Source: Liopterus haemorrhoidalis
Lineage: Eukaryota > Arthropoda > Insecta > Coleoptera > Dytiscidae
DNA: 64,000 bases
Assembly (NCBI GenBank): GCA_963971575.1
Contig: OZ020622.1
Location: forward strand, 2,518,279-2,582,278
Reading direction: 5' to 3'
Positions within the stretch are counted from its first letter, which is position 1. Each line of letters begins with the position of its first letter. Below, piece after piece: positions 58,246 to 64,000 of this stretch. Under the pieces are notes generated by a model that saw only the letters and a list, made by a program, of their open reading frames with translations, was not told where the DNA came from and made no database searches. Made by a program: the position numbers and the translations under genes.

Positions 58246-59203
58246 GAAACATCTTTCGTAAATATGTATCAACAATATTTATAAAACGAGATACTTTTAA
58301 CTGATTTATCGTAGACTGAAAGCGATGATGATATTGAAACACAAGAAGCAAGATCTGGACTAGACGGAGGATGTTACACTTATAATCCAGAATTATTTAA
58401 AAATTCTTTAGTTAGTATTCTGTATACATCTTAAGCTAATCTTTCATGCAGTTCCACTGTCCACAGAATGTTGTTAATAGTACTGTCCATTTAATTTAAT
58501 ATTTCGATGATATATTTCAAACGTCACAGATGTGTTTCAACTGAAAATGAGAACAAATGATATTTGTGTTCATAAATTTTGTTCACGAGCATTAATTAAC
58601 AAAAATTCATTAAAAATTCACTACCATAAATTCAGAAAAATTAAAATACAGCGATACAAATGATCAAAGAAAAAAATATTCAACATCACACATGAATAAA
58701 AAAGAGGAAATATCAAAGAAATGATACAACTTCAAAGAAATTCAAAAGGGTTCTTCTAAACACTTGATCCAACAGTGGTTTGCTCAACTGTTTTTGTGAA
58801 ATAAAAACCGAAATTAAGAATTTTTATAGTCTTATTAAAAAGTTGTGGCTTTAATTTTTTTTGAAATATAAACGTGTTTATGTCGATCATAAAAGAAAAA
58901 TTCAATTTTACAATTACTTTAGGGAACAATTTGTATATCGTAATATTTATTATCTTTCCAGGTATCACACATAATAAGACAGTAATTTATTTTTCCTAAA
59001 ACCAGTTTTAGGATAGGCTATGTGAGGATTTATAAAAGTGATTTACAAAAACGTTTTTTATATACTAAATTGGGCTAAATGAAGAATTTCGTTAGAGTAA
59101 TGGATCGAAAAGGGAGAGTTTTTGTCATACAAAATTATTTTTATACTTTTGTTGAATGAAAAAAAAAAAAAAAAAGTTGAAATAAAGTCCGTTCCTTTGG
59201 TTT
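58246..59203. other. Spacer, nothing recognised
   Basis: AT-rich with a poly(A) run at about 59158-59175; no supported feature. Confidence 0.35.
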
Positions 59204-59224
59204 AATAATAATAATAATAATAAT
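59204..59224. repeat. (AAT)n microsatellite, possibly a LINE tail
   Basis: Seven AAT/ATA repeats followed by TTTTATTGGTCCAGAAGATT; the flank could be the 3' end of a minus-strand retroelement, but this is not established. Confidence 0.5.
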
Positions 59225-59451
59225 TTTATTGGTCCAGAAGATTATATGCATACATAATATTGGACAAGTCATTATTTTCATATTTCAATACAATTGATTA
59301 TTATTATGGTCAAAACAGTTTATGATTACTTCCAAATAAAAAATACAGAAAATATTTTTAATATATACAAAATCTTGCATCAGTGCAGTTGTCATAGAAA
59401 ACTTATCAGTTGTTTTTTATTATTTATTACTCATTTGTTACAGTTATTACA

Positions 59452-59585
59452 GTTTAGGTGGAACTAGATTTTCAATTCTAGTTACTTTTACCGATTAATT
59501 GAAGCTTTTGATCATTTTGTTCAGGAAAAGCCAACTTCAATATATAAAAAAATAGCTAATGACAACTTACAAAAATCCAGGGATT
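59452..59585. mobile_element. MITE family A, short form, truncated
   Basis: CAGTTTAGGTGGAACTAGAT, TTGAAGCTTTTGATCATTTT, CAGGAAAAGCCAACTTCAAT and AGCTAATGACAACTTACAAA match the reverse of 9289-9471; the far end is missing. Confidence 0.6.
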
Positions 59586-59875
59586 GGAGGAATAACAACT
59601 GGGAAAGTGTCAACAAGACTCAAAAAGAAAAAGTTTGTTGGCGTCGTTGGTCGTTCGTATTGTTTGCAAAAATTAGAAGTTTCTTTTTATTTTTTCGTAT
59701 TCTGCTAACTGCTAAGAAGAATAATAACTAACACTATTAGTATTGTTACATCACAATAGATGGCGCTTATATTTTCTGTACTAATTTTAATAAAAATTAA
59801 ATTTTTAAGATTCGAGCGCCTCTAGCGGTAGTTTCTGAATTTCAAAGTTTAAACATCGACATCGGTAGTATCTAA

Positions 59876-60322
59876 AAATTTTCCGAAAATTAGTGAAGCA
59901 AAAATTAAAAAGGGCATATTTGTAGGCCCACAAATAAGAGAAATAATTAAAGATGTATTTGACAGTATGCTAAATGAAGCTGAAATAAGAGCTTAGAGAG
60001 CTTTTAAAACAGTTGTTTCAAATTTTCTTGGAAATGTGAGAGCTGAAAATTACAGAGATGTCGTGAATGAACTACTTGATGCCTACAAATGGGATGTAGG
60101 ATGTCTTTAAAAAATCACTTTCTGGACTCTCATTTCTTCCCAGATCTGGGTGCAGTAAGTAATGAACATGGGAAACGGTTCCACCAAGACATTTCCGCCA
60201 TAGAAAAACGTTATCAGGGTAAATGGAATCCAAATTTGCTTGCTGATTACTGCTGGATATTAATAAGGTATGCCTCAGAAACAAAATATCGATGTAAAAC
60301 ATCAAAAACATCATTTTGGTAA
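59876..60322 (+). pseudogene. Broken transposon-associated gene piece, C-terminal region
   Basis: The plus strand reads KISEAKIKKGIFVGPQIREI, then SNFLGNVRAENYRDVVNELL, a frame change, and MSLKNHFLDSHFFPDLGAVS and NEHGKRFHQDISAIEKRYQG (60089-60322). A stop interrupts at AEIRA-stop-RAFK near 59995. The pattern FLDSHxxFFP...GERFHQDI...ERYQG is recalled from a large insect gene family spread with mobile elements; the function is unknown. This copy cannot make the full protein. Confidence 0.6.
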
Positions 60323-60577
60323 GTTAAAATTAATAATACGTCTATTGCTATATTTCGTTAGAAACCAACAATACCTCATAGCAAAAAAATGATGGGTGAT
60401 AGAAAAAATCTGAGGTCATATTCGGCTTTTAGGTCAAATTTTAAGTGGGATACATTATGTTTTGTCAAAAAAATAAGTTCATTTTTGTTTACTAGTGTTA
60501 TTGGTGGAACGTTGCCCAATCAAGGTTAGAATGGAAGAAAATTCTGCAGGACGCCAATGCTCACAAAAGCCTACAGC

Positions 60578-61325
60578 CAGTGATGGGATTCACCCGGTTT
60601 GCACCGGTTCGCTCGAACCGTTTGTTAAGAAATTTTAAGTTTGGCGAACCGCTTGTTAAAATACTTTAGATACAGGGAATGACCATAGCCGTCAGTTCAG
60701 CAGAAGCTGAAAGAGGCTTTAGCCTTATGAAGAATATATGCACAGAAAAATGAAACAGACTGATCGTTTCAAATATAAGTAATATAATGGTTATTAATTT
60801 GAATGGTTTGCCTTTAATAGATTGGGATCAGTATCGATAGTGCTAAATTGGTTAAGAAGCAACCACAGTTCGGATGATCCTCGTGTAAAAACAAAAACGG
60901 AAGTAGAAGTGACTAAAAACCAGAGGGCTATTTGGCAATATTCAAAATAATTACATATCTTAGGCCCGGTCTTTCCACCTTCAGATAAAGTTCCAGGTAA
61001 CTATCTGACAGATAAGGTTATTTGTAACTTCATCTGCTGAGTAAATGTCAATACCAGTCAGTGAATCCAATACGTCAGTCTCATTATCCATTTGATAAAT
61101 ATCCGATAGATACATTTGTATAGAAAGAAGGGATGACATTTTCTCAGCAGATGAAGTTAAAAATAACCTTATCTGTCAGATAGTTACCTGGGACTTTATC
61201 TGAAGGTGGAAAGACCGGGCCTTAATGTTTAATTTAAATAAATATACTATTTTGAATTTTGTGAAAATGTTTTTAAACAAATACCCCTGCGAACCGGTTG
61301 TTGAGCAAATTGAATCCCACCACTG
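60578..61325 (+). mobile_element. hAT element remnant with transposase dimerisation domain
   Basis: Ends CAGTGATGGGATTCA (60578) and TGAATCCCACCACTG (to 61325) are inverted, with imperfect 8-bp flanks CCTACAGC and GCTATAGC (6 of 8). Inside, SSAEAERGFSLMKNI, a stop, NRLIVSNISNIMVINLNGLP then, after a frame change, VLNWLRSNHSSDDPRVKTKT and EVEVTKNQRAIWQY: the C-terminal hATC dimerisation region. The rest of the transposase is missing. Confidence 0.85.
60961..61222. mobile_element. 262-bp MITE with about 80-bp TIRs, nested in the hAT remnant
   Basis: TAGGCCCGGTCTTTCCACCT (60961) through GTTATTTGTAACTTCATCTG is mirrored by CAGATGAAGTTAAAAATAAC through AGGTGGAAAGACCGGGCC (61222), with two or three differences in 80 bp. 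There is no coding frame. It was inserted between the hATC frame and the right hAT end. Confidence 0.85.
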
Positions 61326-61845
61326 GCTATAGCACCAACTATGATGATGATTATGTACTATAGCACTGCCAAATTAACGCTTTTGTTTAAAATATTCATT
61401 TTTTAACCTTGTACAAATTGCCTACCTGTTGAAAACTATTGTTGATAAAATTTGTGAATTTCTTTTATCGTTTTTTCTATCCATGATTCTCTTGACAATC
61501 TTTAATTTAAACACAAAACACAACTTAATAACTCACTTTTGCTAAACAAAAAACTTCCTTTATTCTTTGGGCTGCGATTCACTCCTTTTGTTCTGTAAAC
61601 GAGCTGGCTACTTCACTTTAACAGAGCTGACACCACATTCTGTTTGACTCAGGGCCACTAGGCCTTTATTTGTTAACAAAAGATTAAGAACGCACTTTTA
61701 ATATTTGTCTTAATATATTTTTGATGGCATTGTCAATATTTGTCGATAGAGTTTCTAAGAATTGTGTTAATCATAGACGTACGATATAATTTAAAAACAC
61801 CGCACAATATATCGTTCGATACTTCTAAAATTCGTACTCCTCCAT
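61326..61845. other. Spacer, nothing recognised
   Basis: No supported feature; a slightly GC-richer patch near 61570-61670 gave no match by eye. Confidence 0.35.
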
Positions 61846-62416
61846 GTAATGGGTGTTTTTTTTAGAGGTATAGAACTTTAAATTGCAATAAAACAACGAT
61901 GGATTATTCGATTGACATGAATTTTTTTTTATTCGAAAGATAATCTTGTGGTATTACATTTTAAATATGATTTCTGGCATATGACCGCCACGGCTGGCTC
62001 GGATGTAGTCCAATCTGGACGTCCAATTTTCGATGACTTTTTCCAACATTTGTGGCCGTATATCGGCAATAACACGGCGAATGTTGTCTTCCAAATGGTC
62101 AAGCGTTTGTGGCTTATCCGCATAGACCAATGACTTTACATAGCCCCACAGAAAGTAGTCCAGCGGTGTTAAATCACAAGATCTTGGAGGCCAATTCACA
62201 GGTCCAAAACGTGAAATTAGGCGGTCACCAAACGTGTCTTTCAATAAATCGATTGTGGCACGAGCTGTGTGACATGTTGCGCCGTCTTGTTGGTATGATT
62301 TAATGTAATGCCACAAGATTATCTTTCGAATAAAAAAAAATTCATGTCAATCGAATAATCCATCGTTGTTTTATTGCAATTTAAAGTTCTATACCTCTAA
62401 AAAAAACACCCGTTAC
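61846..62416 (-). mobile_element. mariner-like element with long TIRs and a C-terminal transposase frame
   Basis: Arms of about 110 bp: GGGTGTTTTTTTTAGAGGTA (61851) to GATAATCTTGTGG is mirrored at 62328-62416 with one or two differences. Between them the minus strand carries a 120-codon frame (62316-61954): YQQDGATCHTARATIDLLKD (second catalytic Asp), NWPPRSCDLTPLDYFLWGYV (third Asp) and ENWTSRLDYIRASRGGHMPE to a stop. The frame starts and ends within the arms. The DNA-binding head and first Asp are gone. Family: mariner relatives with the WPPRSCDLTPLD motif. Confidence 0.85.
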
Positions 62417-62589
62417 AAAATAGACACTTTTGCAGGAGAAGCTAAAAACGATTTAACTTGGGAGTTATTCTAGAAAAACTAAATTTTTACATTCTTACCC
62501 GATTTTTTCGTAAACGGTTGGCGATAGAAAAATGGTTTAAATCAATTTCAAGACTTTTAAGCAACCGGACATTAGTTTGTAAAAATTAA

Positions 62590-63060
62590 TTCTTCGATTG
62601 ATCTTCAGATTGAGGATGAATCACGCAGCGGGAGGCCTTCATCTTCAAGAACCGATGAAAATGACGACAGAATCCGGGATCTTGTGCGTTCAGATCGTCG
62701 GTTGACAGTCAGAATGATCGGGGAAGAGTTGAATTTGACTCACTACCGTTCATCAGATTTTGCTCAATGAATTGGAGATGAGAAAAATCTGCATTAAAAA
62801 TCTTGTCACACAGCAATTTCAATAATCGAGTTTTTGGTCAGTAAAAAAATTCCTGTGGCTCCTCAGCATCCTTATTGGCCTGACTTAAGTCCTAGTGACT
62901 TTTTCCTCTTCGCAAGATTGAAAAATCACCTCAAGGTATGTCATTTTGGGACACTCGAAAACATTCAAACGTCTGTAAGCGACCAGCTGAAAGCTATTCC
63001 ACTATCCGAGTTCCAGCACTGCTATGAGGATTAAAATAAACATCTCCAGCACTGTGTGGT
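62590..63060 (+). mobile_element. mariner copy 3 (same family as 37391 and 44435), 5' truncated
   Basis: GAGGATGAATCACGCAGCGG begins inside the transposase head ([20 protein letters not shown]), followed by [12 protein letters not shown], then a deletion and the third-Asp part PYWPDLSPSDFFLFARLKNH and on to about 63034. Neither TIR is present. The deletion joins nearly the same regions as in the other two copies. Confidence 0.8.
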
Positions 63061-64000
63061 TCTTCTTAAAAGAAACCTTCCGTCTGCCCTAATATCAGTT
63101 GAATGTAATTAAATGTTTATTAAAATCTAAATAAGTTGAATTCTTGAATATTGTCTACTATTTCTTCTTAATTTAGTTTAAACAATTACTATTTTTAATT
63201 ATCCTTCTTTAATTAGTACTTTCTTTTATGAAAGTACTAAGCAAACAGTTGACAAAAACAAAGGTTCAAAACTTGAACAAAATAACTGGAGTTAATTAAC
63301 AAAAAGATAAAGCTCGTGCAATTTGTCGTGATTTGAAAAAGTGCATTTGCTCCAGACATTACGACGACCGAACCCAACTAATTTTTAACGATCCACTGAT
63401 TAATGATCTGAATTTTTACGATTTACTGATATATGAATATTTATTCATTATTTAAAATGGATCTGATATTTTGCCAAATACAAAATCGATACAAACCAGA
63501 TACATATTTAAGCGTAGGCTTATTTGAATTGAATAATTTTGTTAAGAATATTTTTAGAAGCATTCATCAATACTTGACATTTTTATGGGAAACTGAAAAA
63601 TTTTCCTATCTAAGAAACTATCTGCCGGGTTAACTTTTTGGCTTCCTTCATCTTTAAGAGCTAATAATGCAGCTAAGCAAAATACGGGAGGCCAAATATT
63701 AATTTTACGATTTCCGAAATTTGTACGACAGTATACAGTTGTGGCGAACTAATTAAGAACGGCAGGTAAAATTACAGACAATGTTCTCTAGTTTTAACTA
63801 GTCAACAAATCGCCAAATATGTACTAATTTTTATATGCCTTATACTATACCCCAAAGTAAATATTGCATCATCCAAAAATCTTCGGTCGTAAAATTTGTT
63901 TAGTTCAGATCAAGCGTATATGTGCATGTTTCAATTGGCGATTTAATTAGGACATTGCAAAACATTATTTTGTGAAGTCTGAGCTGTGTCAACAAATAAA
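63061..64000. other. Right edge, nothing recognised
   Basis: AT-rich sequence; the longest frame (63433-63633, plus) has no family resemblance, no splice context and biased composition. No CASK exon was found here. Confidence 0.35.

Noticed and set aside
63433..63633. 66-codon plus-strand frame at the right edge
   Set aside because: Hydrophobic AT-driven composition, no recognisable motif and no splice or promoter context.

Overview
The window is an AT-rich, intron-rich stretch of an animal nuclear genome, most likely an insect. The CASK exons match the insect form of the protein, including the linker reading RSAPPPCE between PDZ and SH3. The mobile DNA is dominated by mariner/Tc1, hAT and MITE families typical of insects. 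A beetle is a reasonable guess but is not proven by anything seen here. No bacterial, plasmid or CRISPR features were found.

Five host genes can be supported. From the left edge: (1) on the minus strand, the first coding exon of mannosyl-oligosaccharide glucosidase (MOGS, 1-494, running off the window); (2) on the minus strand, a three-exon FUN14-domain gene (786-1495); (3) on the minus strand, a second, diverged FUN14-like gene (1830-2349) with the same intron phases, so the two look like tandem duplicates; (4) on the plus strand, a complete eight-exon CDC73/parafibromin gene (2575-8631), divergent from gene 3 across a 225-bp shared upstream region; (5) on the minus strand, the 3' two-fifths of CASK in nine exons spread over 26 kb (25509-51800), covering the end of L27, PDZ, SH3 and the complete guanylate-kinase-like domain. 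No CASK exon was found upstream of 51800, so the kinase and first L27 parts presumably lie beyond 64000.

The rest is mobile and repetitive DNA. CDC73 introns carry a LINE fragment, a YqaJ-element exon, a mariner 5' remnant, a foldback MITE and a three-level nest of MITEs. 8.7-11.1 kb is a chain of small terminal-inverted-repeat (TIR) elements. 11.4-12.4 kb is a 141-bp tandem repeat and 13.4-18.4 kb a tandem array of 1.1-kb dimeric units. 20.2-23.1 kb is a 2.9-kb TIR element with nested repeats and a 15-bp/75-bp minisatellite. CASK introns hold a perfect 290-bp palindrome with hammerhead-like motifs, internally deleted mariner and Tc1 copies, several MITEs, and a 175-bp tandem repeat facing an inverted diverged copy. 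From 52 kb to the right edge lie decayed mariner transposases, two LINE reverse-transcriptase fragments, a hAT remnant with a nested MITE, and a mariner relative with TIRs over 100 bp.

No clearly new gene system is visible. The most notable items are the palindrome at 26036-26325, the nested MITE stack inside CDC73, the 1.1-kb dimeric array, the large inverted repeat of tandem units at 47.6-50.3 kb, and the rearranged mariner copy at 37.4-38.4 kb. All identifications rest on reading translated sequence and recalled family features; no database search was run.
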